The notes under the pieces are model-generated. The model did not search any database. It had not been told where the DNA came from and saw only the letters and a list, made by a program, of their open reading frames with translations. This document shows positions 40,874 to 50,162 of a stretch of 64,000 bases of DNA, in pieces (the stretch's first letter is position 1; every line of letters begins with the position of its first letter). The stretch is from contig JADKIC010000018.1 in NCBI GenBank assembly GCA_016721435.1, forward strand, positions 1 to 64,000. The letters run 5' to 3'. The translations under genes were made by a program, and so were the position numbers. Source of the stretch: Bacteroidota bacterium. GTDB taxonomy: Bacteria > Bacteroidota > Bacteroidia > AKYH767-A > OLB10.

Positions 40874-42145
40874 CTACTCCATCATTTTTCCTTTCATCAT
40901 CATATTCCAATAGAGGAAAGGAAGTCCATACTTCTTCAAAATCCACATACTGTATTGCTCCTTGGAGGTATCCCAAAATTTACTGAGTAATGGATCTGAA
41001 TCGCGGACATTATCATATTTAAATTCTGCGAGCACCATTTTACCATAACCTGTAACTAATGGACAAGAGGAATAACCGGAATACTCACGGGAGAGTGTTC
41101 CGCCATGTTTTATGAGTGAGAGTATATTCTCTACTACAACTGGTGCTTGTTTTCGAATAGCTGCACCCGTCTTCGCGGTTGGAAGTGCTGCAACATCCCC
41201 AAGACCAAAAACATTTGGATAGAGAGCGTGCTGTAAGGTCTTAATGTTCACGTTCATCCAGCCTTTAGAAGGACCGTCCTGATGCGCTAGCATAGATTCA
41301 CGGATAAAATCAGGTGCTTTCTGCGGAGGCGCGAGATGAAGCATGTCATAGGACATCTCTATTAAATTTCCCTCCTCAAACTTCTCTTTTATAGAAGCAT
41401 CCGCAGCAAGATTATTGGTAGATGTCTCCGGCTTGGTATACTTAAACCAGATTTTCTTTTGAACAGCATCTATCTTTACCGGATTGTAAAAAAAGCGGGT
41501 GATTATTTTCTTTCTTTTAATGACTTCGTTCAATGTATCCGCAAAAGCTTTAACTCCAAAAATGGAAGATCCCGGAGATGCATAAACAACATTTGTTTTA
41601 TCCCGAACGCCGCTCTTTACAAATGCTTCCTCAGCAAGATACATGATTTTTTGAGGTGCGCCGCCACATTTTATTGGCGATGAAGGCTGGGTAAAGACGG
41701 CATTCCCACCTTTGAAATTCTTCAATACTTCCCAGGTATGTTTGGGATCAACATAATTGCTGCAAACCGAATCCGTTTTCAATGCTTCACGCAAGCCAGG
41801 CATGGCATCCAAATCCATAATTAAACCCGGAGTAACGACTAAAAAATCATAGATATGTTCTCCCGAATCTTTTGTTATCACCTTATTCTCTTCCGGAACT
41901 ACTTTAACAGCAAAATCTTTTATCCACAGCACCCCTTTTGGAATCACCGAAGATTCATTGCGACGCGTATCCTCAAAATTAAAAGTGCCCGCGCCGACCA
42001 ATGTCCACGCTGCCTGATAATAATGATCACCGGAAGGTTCAATAATTGTAATATCTACTTTGGGATTCACCCTCTTCATATAAGCTGCAGTCATAATCCC
42101 TCCACTACCGCCGCCAATGATGAGTACCTGATGTTTCGTTTTCAT
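40874..42145 (-). CDS. sqr: Sulfide:quinone oxidoreductase
   Basis: A 423-residue flavoprotein that oxidises sulfide to sulfane sulfur and passes electrons to quinone at the inner face of the membrane. The FAD loop is LIIGGGSGGIMTAAYM (residues 8-23). The redox cysteines are placed as in the family: Cys128 (SVCSNY), Cys160 (PIKCGGAPQK) and Cys361 (SSCPLVTGYGK). The FAD-binding NVFGLGDVAALPTAKTGAAI is present. The C-terminus has hydrophobic and aromatic residues (YGLPFLYWNMMMKGKMME) suited to membrane contact. It is the last gene of the cluster, downstream of a rhodanese gene. Confidence 0.93.
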   Translation of the reverse strand: MKTKHQVLIIGGGSGGIMTAAYMKRVNPKVDITIIEPSGDHYYQAAWTLVGAGTFNFEDTRRNESSVIPKGVLWIKDFAVKVVPEENKVITKDSGEHIYDFLVVTPGLIMDLDAMPGLREALKTDSVCSNYVDPKHTWEVLKNFKGGNAVFTQPSSPIKCGGAPQKIMYLAEEAFVKSGVRDKTNVVYASPGSSIFGVKAFADTLNEVIKRKKIITRFFYNPVKIDAVQKKIWFKYTKPETSTNNLAADASIKEKFEEGNLIEMSYDMLHLAPPQKAPDFIRESMLAHQDGPSKGWMNVNIKTLQHALYPNVFGLGDVAALPTAKTGAAIRKQAPVVVENILSLIKHGGTLSREYSGYSSCPLVTGYGKMVLAEFKYDNVRDSDPLLSKFWDTSKEQYSMWILKKYGLPFLYWNMMMKGKMME

Positions 42146-42214
42146 AATAAAATATTTAATTTGTTAATTACAATTATAGCATTTGAAAGTAAGCCATCCA
42201 TTAGTTGTATAGGA

Positions 42215-42541
42215 TTACTTCCACGAACTAATTCCTCCTTTCAGATTATAAACTTTATAACCTTCACTAGACATCATTTTACATGCCGTTGCACTCCGCG
42301 CTCCACTTCTGCAAAACAGAAAATATTCCTTAGACTTATCTAATTTAACAAACGCTTGTTTAAATCCTGTGCTCATCACGTCAACATTTACTGAACCCTG
42401 AATAGTACCTGATTTAAATTCAGCCGGTGTGCGAACATCCAGCAACTTCGCATTTGGAGTTTGTTTGTATTTCAATTTAAATTCAATACCGTCCAGGCTC
42501 TCGAATTCGCTTGCAAATAACTTTGAAATAAATTTAAACAT
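42215..42541 (-). CDS. Single-domain rhodanese
   Basis: A 108-residue rhodanese (sulfurtransferase) with the active-site loop CRSGARS (Cys77) and LLDVRTPAEF. Rhodaneses move sulfane sulfur between carriers; next to sqr it most likely takes up or delivers persulfide made from sulfide. There is no signal peptide, though the first ten residues (MFKFISKLFA) are amphipathic. It is 69 bases upstream of sqr and 78 bases after the persulfide dioxygenase fusion on the same strand. Confidence 0.9.
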   Translation of the reverse strand: MFKFISKLFASEFESLDGIEFKLKYKQTPNAKLLDVRTPAEFKSGTIQGSVNVDVMSTGFKQAFVKLDKSKEYFLFCRSGARSATACKMMSSEGYKVYNLKGGISSWK

Positions 42542-42619
42542 CTTTTCTTGTTTTGAGGATTCTATTTAAATAAATTAGTCCGGGATCAGGATATAATTTC
42601 CTGACCCCGGAATTTAATT

Positions 42620-44035
42620 TTACAACATTGTAGTAGGAGCAACGTAATCGCTCACTTTAAATTTCCCGGTATCTTTGAGCGCTTTAAATCCGCCGGCTAT
42701 ATTTACCAGGTTATTATATCCACGTGCCTTTAATATTGAAATAAATATTACAGAACGATATCCTCCTGCACAATGAACAAGGGTTTTCTTATTGCGATCA
42801 ATTTTTGTCATGCTATCGTTCACAAAATCAAGAGGAGCGTTTACTGCATTCAGGAGATGCTCTGCGTCATACTCGCTTTTTTTACGGACATCCATTATAG
42901 GAAGAGATGGGTCATTGCCGGTCAGTTTATATACTTCTTCTGCAGAAACTGATTCAATCGCATCCACTTCATGTTTACCTTTCATCCAGGATTCAAATCC
43001 ACCATCCAGATAACCGATTGTGAAATCATAACCCACCCGTGACAACCGCGTAATGACTTCCTCTTCATTTCCCGGTTCACAAACAATTAATATTTCTTGT
43101 TTCAGGTCAGGAATCAATGCACCTGCCCATGGTGCGAAATTGCCATCCAGCCCTATATTAATTGCATTAGGTATAAAGCCTTTTATAAATTCTTCCGGTT
43201 TACGCGTGTCCAAAATCATAGCATCTGTTTCGGCAGCTACCATCTTAAACATTTCAGGAGTTAAGGGCTTTGCGCCACGGTGCATTACTTCGGTAAAGCT
43301 CTCATAGCCCTTCTTATTCATGGCAGCATTTTTAGGAAAATATGCAGGAGGAGGCATCAATCCGGTTAGAACCTCTTTCACGAATTCTTCCTTAGTCATA
43401 TTGGATCTCAATGCATAATTTGACATCTTTTGATGACCTAAAGTATCTGTTGTCTCGTCTGACATGTTCTTGCCGCAAGCAGATCCGGCACCATGTCCGG
43501 GGAAAACGATCACTTCATCCGATAAATTCATTATTTTATTTCTCAAAGAATCATAAAGATAGCCCGCCAGTACTTCTTGCGTAATTGCACCTTTTTGTGC
43601 CAAATCAGGGCGACCTACATCTCCAATAAACAAGGTATCACCTGTAAATACTGCATAGTCTTTTCCGTTCTCATCTATCACCAAAAAACAACTGGACTCC
43701 ATCGTGTGTCCGGGAGTATGTAATACTTTAATTTTAATTTTTCCCAATGTTAAAATCTCACCATCTGTAGCAACATGCGCCTTAAACTCCGGTTGAGCTG
43801 TCGGACCAAAAACGATTTCTGCTCCTGATTCTTTTGCTAAATCGAGATGACCGGAAACAAAATCAGCATGAAAGTGCGTTTCAAGGACATACTTAAACTT
43901 CGCATGATCCTTCGCAGCCCGTTCCATATAAGGTGCGAATTCACGTAATGGATCAATGATAGCGGCTTCACCATTGGATTCAATGTAATAAGCGCCATGA
44001 GCCAAACAGCCGGTGTAGATTTGTTCAATTTTCAT
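42620..44035 (-). CDS. Persulfide dioxygenase (ETHE1-like) fused to two rhodanese domains, copy 1
   Basis: A 471-residue cytoplasmic protein. Residues 1 to about 250 are a metallo-beta-lactamase-fold persulfide dioxygenase with THFHADFVSGH (53-63; histidines 54, 56 and 63, Asp58) and LHTPGHTMES; it oxidises glutathione or other persulfide to sulfite using Fe(II) and O2. Residues about 265-360 form a first rhodanese-like domain whose catalytic position reads CEPGNEEE, so its loop is atypical. Residues about 370-460 form a second rhodanese with an intact loop CAGGYRS. A close relative follows upstream on the same strand at 44366-45779. Such fusions couple persulfide oxidation to sulfur transfer. 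Confidence 0.92.
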   Translation of the reverse strand: MKIEQIYTGCLAHGAYYIESNGEAAIIDPLREFAPYMERAAKDHAKFKYVLETHFHADFVSGHLDLAKESGAEIVFGPTAQPEFKAHVATDGEILTLGKIKIKVLHTPGHTMESSCFLVIDENGKDYAVFTGDTLFIGDVGRPDLAQKGAITQEVLAGYLYDSLRNKIMNLSDEVIVFPGHGAGSACGKNMSDETTDTLGHQKMSNYALRSNMTKEEFVKEVLTGLMPPPAYFPKNAAMNKKGYESFTEVMHRGAKPLTPEMFKMVAAETDAMILDTRKPEEFIKGFIPNAINIGLDGNFAPWAGALIPDLKQEILIVCEPGNEEEVITRLSRVGYDFTIGYLDGGFESWMKGKHEVDAIESVSAEEVYKLTGNDPSLPIMDVRKKSEYDAEHLLNAVNAPLDFVNDSMTKIDRNKKTLVHCAGGYRSVIFISILKARGYNNLVNIAGGFKALKDTGKFKVSDYVAPTTML

Positions 44036-44083
44036 GATAGTTATTTTTTAAGGTTATATTTAACGGGGGTATTATTTATTCTA

Positions 44084-44150
44084 CAAATTTACACGGCTCC
44101 CTCCCCTCTTCGAGCTACTTATGTTACATGAATCTTATGATCTTTGTCAT
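44084..44150 (-). promoter_or_regulatory. Promoter with Crp/Fnr-like upstream site for the persulfide dioxygenase
   Basis: Read on the minus strand, TAAATTTG (44091-44084) matches the -7 consensus, about 50 bases before the start at 44035. Upstream, the stretch 44150-44119 includes ATGACAAAGATCATAAG and then TTCATGTAACATAAG, with imperfect dyad symmetry around 44132, near -50 from the predicted start. The cluster encodes its own Crp/Fnr regulator, so regulation through this site is plausible but unproven. Bases 44151-44291 show nothing else. Confidence 0.3.
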
Positions 44151-44291
44151 TGCTAATGTTGGATTGGAAAGATTGATTTTTAAAAAAGAATCTGCAGAAT
44201 TTTCAAAAATCAATTTAAACTCATTCGATGACCTAGATCTTAGACTATCAAATGTAATCTCTTAGCAGATAAAAATGCAATGTTTTATCAT

Positions 44292-44343
44292 AAAAAAAAA
44301 CAAACCCGAAAAGCTATTGGAACTTCCAATCACTTTCCGGGTT
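44292..44343 (-). terminator. Intrinsic terminator after the second persulfide dioxygenase
   Basis: On the minus strand a long stem forms from AACCCGGAAAG (44343-44333) with CTTTTCGGGTT (44313-44303), containing an inner TTGGAA/TTCCAA pair, then a run of nine U (44300-44292). It ends the transcript of the 44366-45779 gene, so sqr, rhodanese and copy 1 form a separate unit with their own promoter. Confidence 0.8.
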
Positions 44344-44365
44344 CAATTATTTATGACTATTGATT

Positions 44366-44776
44366 TTACAATAAAGTACTAGGACAAACGTAATCTGTCA
44401 ATTCAAATTTCGCAGTTTCCTTAATAGATTTGAAACCACCTTTCACATCAATCAGGTTATCATACCCGCGCGCCTTGAGGATCGAAACAAAAATCATAGA
44501 CCTGTAACCACCTGCACAATGAATATACACCGGCTCATCTTTATCCAGCTGTGACATAGCATCGTTTATAAAATCAAGAGGGGCATTGGTGGCCTCTTTA
44601 ATATGCTCAGAAGCAAATTCACTACTCTTCCTTACATCTACAATTTTAGCTGCAGCATTCTTCTTTCTCAAATCAGCCAACTCTTCTGCAGAAATGGACG
44701 TGATGGTATCTACCTCTTTCCCTGCAGCTTTCCAGGCATCAAAACCGCCTCTCCAGATATCCCAGAGTAAAATCAT
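44366..44776 (-). CDS. Persulfide dioxygenase-rhodanese copy 2, C-terminal fragment
   Basis: This frame encodes GGFDAWKAAGKEVDTI and then the second rhodanese domain with an intact CAGGYRS loop, ending in FELTDYVCPSTLL, closely like copy 1. It is separated from the N-terminal part by a frame change near 44745 (CTGGAGAGGCGG), where a single extra or missing base interrupts the GYLxGGF motif seen in copy 1. The start ATG at 44776 has no significance. Confidence 0.8.
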   Translation of the reverse strand: MILLWDIWRGGFDAWKAAGKEVDTITSISAEELADLRKKNAAAKIVDVRKSSEFASEHIKEATNAPLDFINDAMSQLDKDEPVYIHCAGGYRSMIFVSILKARGYDNLIDVKGGFKSIKETAKFELTDYVCPSTLL

Positions 44777-45779
44777 CCACTCTCGCCAATCGTGTTACTA
44801 CTTCTTCCTCCCTTCCCGGTTCGGTGATAATGAGCAACTCTTGTTTCACATCAGGAATCAAAGCGCCTACCCATGGAGCGAAACTACCATCAATACCAAT
44901 ATTAATAGAATTCGGAACAAAGCCTTTTGCAAAAACCTGAGCATCTCTGGTATCGAGCAGAAGTGCACCCGTTTCATTGGCAGCAGCTTCAAAAGCCTCA
45001 GGGCTCAGCGCTTTTGTACCTCTTTTCAAAACATCTGAAATATTATCATACCCCTGCTTGTTCAATTTGACATTCTGTGGGAAATACGCAGGAGGAGGCA
45101 TTAAACCGGCAGTCACTTCTTTAATAAATTCCTGTCTGGTCATATTTGCTCTCAAAGCATAATTCACTTCCTTTTGATGACCGAGTGTATCATACGTCTC
45201 CTTGCTCATATTTTTACCACATGCTGAACCTGCACCATGCGCAGGATAAACGGTAATATCATCCGGCAATGTCATGACCTTGTTTCGTAAAGAATCAAAT
45301 AGATAACCGGCAAGATCATCTTGCGTTATATCTCCCTTTTGCGCGAGATCAGGACGACCCACATCGCCGATGAACAACGTATCTCCTGTAAACAATGCGG
45401 ATTCTTTTCCTTTATCATCTTTCAACAGAAAACAAGTGGACTCCATGGTATGTCCGGGGGTATGTAAAACTTTAAAGGTAACCTTTCCCACCTTAAACTC
45501 TTCACCATCCTTCGCTACATGTGCTGTAAAACCTGTTTGAGCATTCGGACCATAAACGATAGTTGCTCCGGTAGCATTCGCCAGGTCGATATGTCCTGAC
45601 ACGAAATCTGCATGGAAATGTGTCTCGAACACATATTTAATCTTCACTCCATCTTTTTCAGCCCTGTCGATATAGGGCTGCACTTCCCTAAGGGGATCAA
45701 TCACCACGGCTTCATTTTCTGAAACAATGTAATACGCGCCCTGTGCCAGACACCCTGTATAAATTTGTTCTATTTTCAT
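44739..45779 (-). CDS. Persulfide dioxygenase-rhodanese copy 2, N-terminal fragment
   Basis: A paralogue of the gene at 42620-44035, reading MKIEQIYTGCLAQGAYYI. THFHADFVSGH and LHTPGHTMEST mark the persulfide dioxygenase domain. In the first rhodanese-like domain the catalytic cysteine position is threonine (LLIITEPGREEEV), so that domain cannot act as a sulfurtransferase. The reconstructed gene spans 45779-44366, about 470 residues. It starts 45 bases after the TauE-type gene and is likely cotranscribed with it. Confidence 0.87.
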   Translation of the reverse strand: MKIEQIYTGCLAQGAYYIVSENEAVVIDPLREVQPYIDRAEKDGVKIKYVFETHFHADFVSGHIDLANATGATIVYGPNAQTGFTAHVAKDGEEFKVGKVTFKVLHTPGHTMESTCFLLKDDKGKESALFTGDTLFIGDVGRPDLAQKGDITQDDLAGYLFDSLRNKVMTLPDDITVYPAHGAGSACGKNMSKETYDTLGHQKEVNYALRANMTRQEFIKEVTAGLMPPPAYFPQNVKLNKQGYDNISDVLKRGTKALSPEAFEAAANETGALLLDTRDAQVFAKGFVPNSINIGIDGSFAPWVGALIPDVKQELLIITEPGREEEVVTRLARVDDFTLGYLERRF

Positions 45780-45824
45780 GTTTTTATATTTTTAATATTA
45801 TTTTATGACGACTATCTGCAATTT

Positions 45825-46628
45825 TTATTTAAACCAAACTTCCTTAATAATGATATAAATTCCTGTGACCAGAACAAACCATCCAAAACCTCTCTTCAGT
45901 TTCTCCCCTTCAAACTTTTTTGTAAGCATATTCCCAACAAATATTCCTGCCACAGCAATAGCTGTTACCGTTAGAAGCAGAGGCCAGTTTAAATCATAAT
46001 GGCCCATATCACCCATAAAACCAAATAGTGATTTTACGGCAATGATCAACAGAGATGTGCCCACTGCCTCCTTCATGGGTAGTCCGCTTAACAACACGAG
46101 TGCCGGAATAATGAGGAATCCTCCACCGGCTCCCACAAGTCCTGTTAAAGTACCCACAACAAGTCCTTCCAGTAGGATAACAGGATAATTATACGTCCTT
46201 TCATTTTTAGGCACCGAGGGTTTCGCCACGCCATTTTTTCTGATCATTGAATAGGCTGCGGCCACCATTAAAACTGCAAAAAGCAATAACATAAACAATG
46301 ATTTTGTCACTTCCAATCCTCCGACAGTAAATACACTATCGGGTATGGCAGGTACGAGCAATAATCGAGTCAGGTAAACAGCAATAATAGAAGGTATTCC
46401 GAAAACAATCGCTGTTTTCACATCAATCAACCCTTGTTTAAATTTAGGAAGTGCTCCTACGAGACTCGTTGTGCCCACAATAAACAGAGAATATGAGGTG
46501 GCGAGGACCGCATCAGTATGGAAAAGATAAACCAATACCGGAACAGTCAATATACTACCTCCACCGCCAATAAGGCCTAGTGAAATTCCAATAAGTGCAG
46601 AAGCGAAGTAACCGATTATTTCTAACAT
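45825..46628 (-). CDS. TauE/SafE-family permease of the sulfide cluster
   Basis: A 267-residue inner-membrane protein with about eight helices and the TSUP repeat: GGGGSILTVPVLVYL in the first half and TGLVGAGGGFLIIPALVLL in the second. The family exports sulfite and related anions; the sulfite made by the adjacent persulfide dioxygenases is the natural candidate. I chose the ATG at 46628 (MLEIIGYFASALIG); an upstream in-frame ATG would add 20 hydrophilic residues and overlap the regulator. It lies 63 bases after the Crp/Fnr gene. Confidence 0.9.
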   Translation of the reverse strand: MLEIIGYFASALIGISLGLIGGGGSILTVPVLVYLFHTDAVLATSYSLFIVGTTSLVGALPKFKQGLIDVKTAIVFGIPSIIAVYLTRLLLVPAIPDSVFTVGGLEVTKSLFMLLLFAVLMVAAAYSMIRKNGVAKPSVPKNERTYNYPVILLEGLVVGTLTGLVGAGGGFLIIPALVLLSGLPMKEAVGTSLLIIAVKSLFGFMGDMGHYDLNWPLLLTVTAIAVAGIFVGNMLTKKFEGEKLKRGFGWFVLVTGIYIIIKEVWFK

Positions 46629-46691
46629 ATTTCCTTTTTGAATGCGGATGCAAAGATGCGACAAGGAAAACGGTGAAAACGGTAACATTGA

Positions 46692-47360
46692 TTACAAAGG
46701 CAAATTTTTCAGATCAATGTAATTTCGGTTCAACTTCACTTTTCCCGCTTGCTCCATGCTCTTCAGTAGTCTGGAGATCACCACACGGGATGTCCCTAAA
46801 TCACCGGCAATTTCTTCGTGTGTAACTTTCAGTTCATCCGTTTTAAAAGTCAGGCGTTGTTTTTTAAGATAAAACTCCAGTCGCTCATCCAGACCTTTAA
46901 AGACAGTATGATCAATTAACGTTAGTAACTCTTCGAATCGGTTACGGAAAGTGCCTAGCACAAAATAGTACCAGGTTTTATAGGCTGTCATCAGGTTATC
47001 CATTAATGCGATGGGAATTAGAATGACTTCCGTTTCCTCGGTAGTCCTGGCCAACAACTCACTTTGCTCCTGGCGAGCTGCACAAATCATGGACAGGGCA
47101 CATGCGTTTCCGGGTTCCAGGTAGTACATGAAAAATTCACTTCCATCTCCACTTTCCTTGTATACCTTCACCCGACCTTTGGTAATCAGCATTGTAGATT
47201 TGAAATACTGACCGGGTTTCATCAATATTTCACCGGCTTTAAATTCACGAATCATGGCATTTGCAGCAATTTCATGTCGCAATGCCGGCTCTAGTTCCGA
47301 ATAGTATTCCTGCAATTTATCGAGAATAAACTGCTGATCAGTATTGATTAATTCATTCAT
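46692..47360 (-). CDS. Crp/Fnr-family transcriptional regulator
   Basis: About 222 residues: an N-terminal cyclic-nucleotide-type sensor domain (about 20-135, FKAGEILMKPGQYFKSTMLI) and a C-terminal winged helix (HEEIAGDLGTSRVVISRLLK). No cysteine cluster as in FNR is visible, although CALSMICAARQEQ gives three cysteines in the sensor domain that could be redox-active. As first gene of the sulfide cluster it probably controls it, responding to sulfide, persulfide, oxygen or a related signal. Start ATG 47360 is chosen; an upstream alternative adds ten residues. Confidence 0.9.
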   Translation of the reverse strand: MNELINTDQQFILDKLQEYYSELEPALRHEIAANAMIREFKAGEILMKPGQYFKSTMLITKGRVKVYKESGDGSEFFMYYLEPGNACALSMICAARQEQSELLARTTEETEVILIPIALMDNLMTAYKTWYYFVLGTFRNRFEELLTLIDHTVFKGLDERLEFYLKKQRLTFKTDELKVTHEEIAGDLGTSRVVISRLLKSMEQAGKVKLNRNYIDLKNLPL

Positions 47361-47528
47361 CGTCCTAAAATAAGTAATAATTCGATACAATTTTCACCAA
47401 AATCGCAAATAAAGTACCTCAATTCCCGTTCAGTTTTGCACATACGAATGTTAAATAAGCGTGTCCCCTACTATGTAAACGGGGAGTGAAAGCTTGCTAT
47501 TTTTAACCGCTAAACCCTATTGATTGTC

Positions 47529-49292
47529 ATGGCCGGAAAAGGAAACAGAATTAAAGAACCGCTGGTGGAGCAGGAAACCGAAGAGCTGGAGCAACCTGTC
47601 GTTCAAAAACCGGTAAAAAAAGTTAAACAGCGGAAAGAAAAAGTAGTTGCAGAAAAGCCATTTGCATTTTTAAAAATGCTGAGTGACGAGCGGACAAAAA
47701 AGATCACCGGCTTATTCCTGCTGTTGATTTCCGTTTTTTTACTCATCGCCTTCACTTCTTATTTTTTTACATGGAAGAGTGATCAAAGTTTAGTGACCGG
47801 ATCCTGGTTTGATCTCATGCGATTCTCTGATAAAAAAGTGGAGAACTGGCTGGGTAAGATGGGTGCCATTTTCTCCCATCAGTTTATCTACACATGGTTT
47901 GGAATTTCTGCATATGCGTTTGTATTGCTGGCCTTCCTTGGAGGATTCAAAATATTATTCCAGGCAGCATTGCTACCCTTAAAGAAAACGTTCAGATATA
48001 GTTTCTTTAGTCTTGTTTTTTTCCCTCCTGCCCTTGCCTTTTTATTCAGCAATAAACCTGATTTATTGTTTCTGGGTGGCGGGATCGGATATCAGATTAA
48101 TATGTGGCTGACTTTGTCCCTCGGAAAAGCAGGGACAGGTTTCCTGATTGCCTTTACCGGTTTATCGTTTATGGTCGCCGCTTTCAATATGAAATTCAGT
48201 CTGCCTGTAAGAAAAAACCAAACCGCTGCGGAACCTTCTGAAGAGTTGTTTGAAGACGAAGAAGAGGATTTCGAATTTGGAAATAAATTAAAAGAAGAAC
48301 GCGGACCATCTCCCGAAATCGAACTCCCTCTTGAACTGCCGGATGAATATGCACATAGAGACGAAATTGAACATCTTTTTGCAGAAACTGAACCGACAAC
48401 CAAAGCACCAACTCCTGAATTGCATTTGCTCGACGCAGAAATTCCCTCCACAGAGATGGAACTGGAGATGGAAAACAACGAAGAGGGTTTACAGCTAGAA
48501 GTGGAAGAAATTAAAATGGCGGAAGTAAATGCAGAGGGCAATTTACAGGTGGCCAATCCTGAAGATGCCAGTTTGCTGGAGCAATTGGGAGAGTACGATC
48601 CCAAACTCGACCTGAGCCATTATCAGCATCCCACACTGGATCTACTCGAAAATTATCAGAGCACTCGCTCACAGATGAGTCGTGATGAGATCATGGCGGA
48701 GTTGGAAACCAACAAAAAGCGGATCATCGAAACACTTGGTCATTATGATATTGAAATCGATAAAATAAAAGCTACAGTTGGTCCTACCGTCACATTGTTT
48801 GAGATAGTACCCAAGGCGGGTGTACGTATTTCAAAGATCAAAAATCTTGAAGATGATATTGCCTTGAGTCTTGCTGCATTGGGAATACGTATTATCGCAC
48901 CTATTCCGGGTAAGGGAACTATCGGTATCGAAGTACCGAACCAGCATCCTGATATTGTCAGTATGCGTTCTGTAATTGGCTCTGAGAAATTTCAAAATTC
49001 AGAGTTTGATTTGCCCATTGGTCTCGGGAAAACCATCTCTAATGAAATCTTTGTTACCGATCTTGCGAAGATGCCTCACTTGCTGATGGCCGGTGCGACC
49101 GGACAAGGAAAATCAGTTGGTCTCAATGCTATTTTAGTATCCTTGCTATATAAAAAGCATCCGGCACAGGTCAAGTTTGTATTGGTAGATCCGAAAAAGG
49201 TAGAACTTACCTTGTTCAAAACCATCGAACGCCATTTCCTCGCAAAGCTTCCCGGCGATGAAGATGCTATCATTACGGATACTAAAAGGTAG
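47529..49292 (+). CDS. ftsK: DNA translocase FtsK, N-terminal part
   Basis: FtsK anchors at the septum and pumps chromosomal DNA during division. This part (about 587 residues) has a charged start (MAGKGNRIKEPLVEQ), four or five membrane helices (about 60-225), a long acidic and proline-rich linker, and the beginning of the motor with Walker A GATGQGKSVGLNA near residue 523. It ends with AIITDTKR and TAG. Homologues continue TDTKKVV with no stop. The bases here are ACTAAAAGGTAGTGGC; one more A would restore the frame, so a homopolymer deletion is the likely cause. I chose ATG 47529; a TTG lies three codons upstream. Confidence 0.88.
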   Translation: MAGKGNRIKEPLVEQETEELEQPVVQKPVKKVKQRKEKVVAEKPFAFLKMLSDERTKKITGLFLLLISVFLLIAFTSYFFTWKSDQSLVTGSWFDLMRFSDKKVENWLGKMGAIFSHQFIYTWFGISAYAFVLLAFLGGFKILFQAALLPLKKTFRYSFFSLVFFPPALAFLFSNKPDLLFLGGGIGYQINMWLTLSLGKAGTGFLIAFTGLSFMVAAFNMKFSLPVRKNQTAAEPSEELFEDEEEDFEFGNKLKEERGPSPEIELPLELPDEYAHRDEIEHLFAETEPTTKAPTPELHLLDAEIPSTEMELEMENNEEGLQLEVEEIKMAEVNAEGNLQVANPEDASLLEQLGEYDPKLDLSHYQHPTLDLLENYQSTRSQMSRDEIMAELETNKKRIIETLGHYDIEIDKIKATVGPTVTLFEIVPKAGVRISKIKNLEDDIALSLAALGIRIIAPIPGKGTIGIEVPNQHPDIVSMRSVIGSEKFQNSEFDLPIGLGKTISNEIFVTDLAKMPHLLMAGATGQGKSVGLNAILVSLLYKKHPAQVKFVLVDPKKVELTLFKTIERHFLAKLPGDEDAIITDTKR

Positions 49293-50125
49293 TGGCTACA
49301 CTCAATTCGCTTTGCATTGAAATGGATAACCGTTACGAGTTACTGAAAGATGCACAAGTGAGGAATATCCGAGAATACAACGCGAAATTTGTCGCCCGTA
49401 AATTGAATCCCAATAACGGACATCGCTTTCTCCCTTATATTGTTTTAGTGGTGGATGAGTTTGCCGATTTAATTATGACGGCCGGTAAAGAAGTAGAAAC
49501 GCCCATTGCAAGACTGGCCCAGTTAGCCCGAGCGATCGGCATCCATTTGATTATCGCTACACAACGACCATCTGTAAATATTATCACAGGAACCATTAAA
49601 GCCAACTTCCCGGCCCGATTGGCTTTCCGTGTCACCTCAAAAATTGACTCAAGAACTATTCTGGATACTGGTGGAGCAGATCAGCTTATCGGACGAGGAG
49701 ACATGCTCCTTTCCACCGGAAATGATTTGGTTCGTATCCAATGTGCCTTTGTTGACACTCCTGAAGTTGAATCCATTACCGAATTCATTGGCAACCAGCG
49801 TGCTTACCCCACTCCTTACCTTTTACCTGAGTATGTAGGTGAAAATGAAGGATCCGGAGGAGGAAGTGATATGGGAGCCGATGATCTTGATCCACTTTTT
49901 GACGAGGCGGCACATATGGTCGTACAGTTTCAGCAAGGTTCAGCCTCGCTACTGCAAAGAAGGCTAAAGTTGGGCTATAACAGAGCTGGACGTTTGGTAG
50001 ATCAATTAGAAGCAGCCGGCATCATAGGCCCATTTGAAGGAAGTAAGGCGAGAGAGGTCCGTTGCAAGGATTTGGCAAGTTTGGAACAATTATTGAAAAG
50101 CCTGAAGTCACCATCAGGGGTCTGA
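49292..50125 (+). CDS. ftsK: DNA translocase FtsK, C-terminal part
   Basis: The rest of the FtsK motor in the restored frame: LNSLCIEMDNRYELLKDAQV, the Walker B region IVLVVDEFADLIM, LIIATQRPSVNIITG, and the RGDMLLS loop, then the winged-helix gamma domain (SASLLQRRLKLGYNRAGRLV) that reads DNA orientation sequences. The gene ends normally at TGA. The first codons are not a real start. Confidence 0.86.
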   Translation: MATLNSLCIEMDNRYELLKDAQVRNIREYNAKFVARKLNPNNGHRFLPYIVLVVDEFADLIMTAGKEVETPIARLAQLARAIGIHLIIATQRPSVNIITGTIKANFPARLAFRVTSKIDSRTILDTGGADQLIGRGDMLLSTGNDLVRIQCAFVDTPEVESITEFIGNQRAYPTPYLLPEYVGENEGSGGGSDMGADDLDPLFDEAAHMVVQFQQGSASLLQRRLKLGYNRAGRLVDQLEAAGIIGPFEGSKAREVRCKDLASLEQLLKSLKSPSGV

Positions 50126-50162
50126 TGGTTTGAAACTTTATCTTTGCCGAACCAACCGATTA

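Noticed and set aside
42620..45779. Assembly duplication of one persulfide dioxygenase gene
   Set aside because: The two copies differ at many residues along their length and have different flanking sequence, so they are true paralogues.
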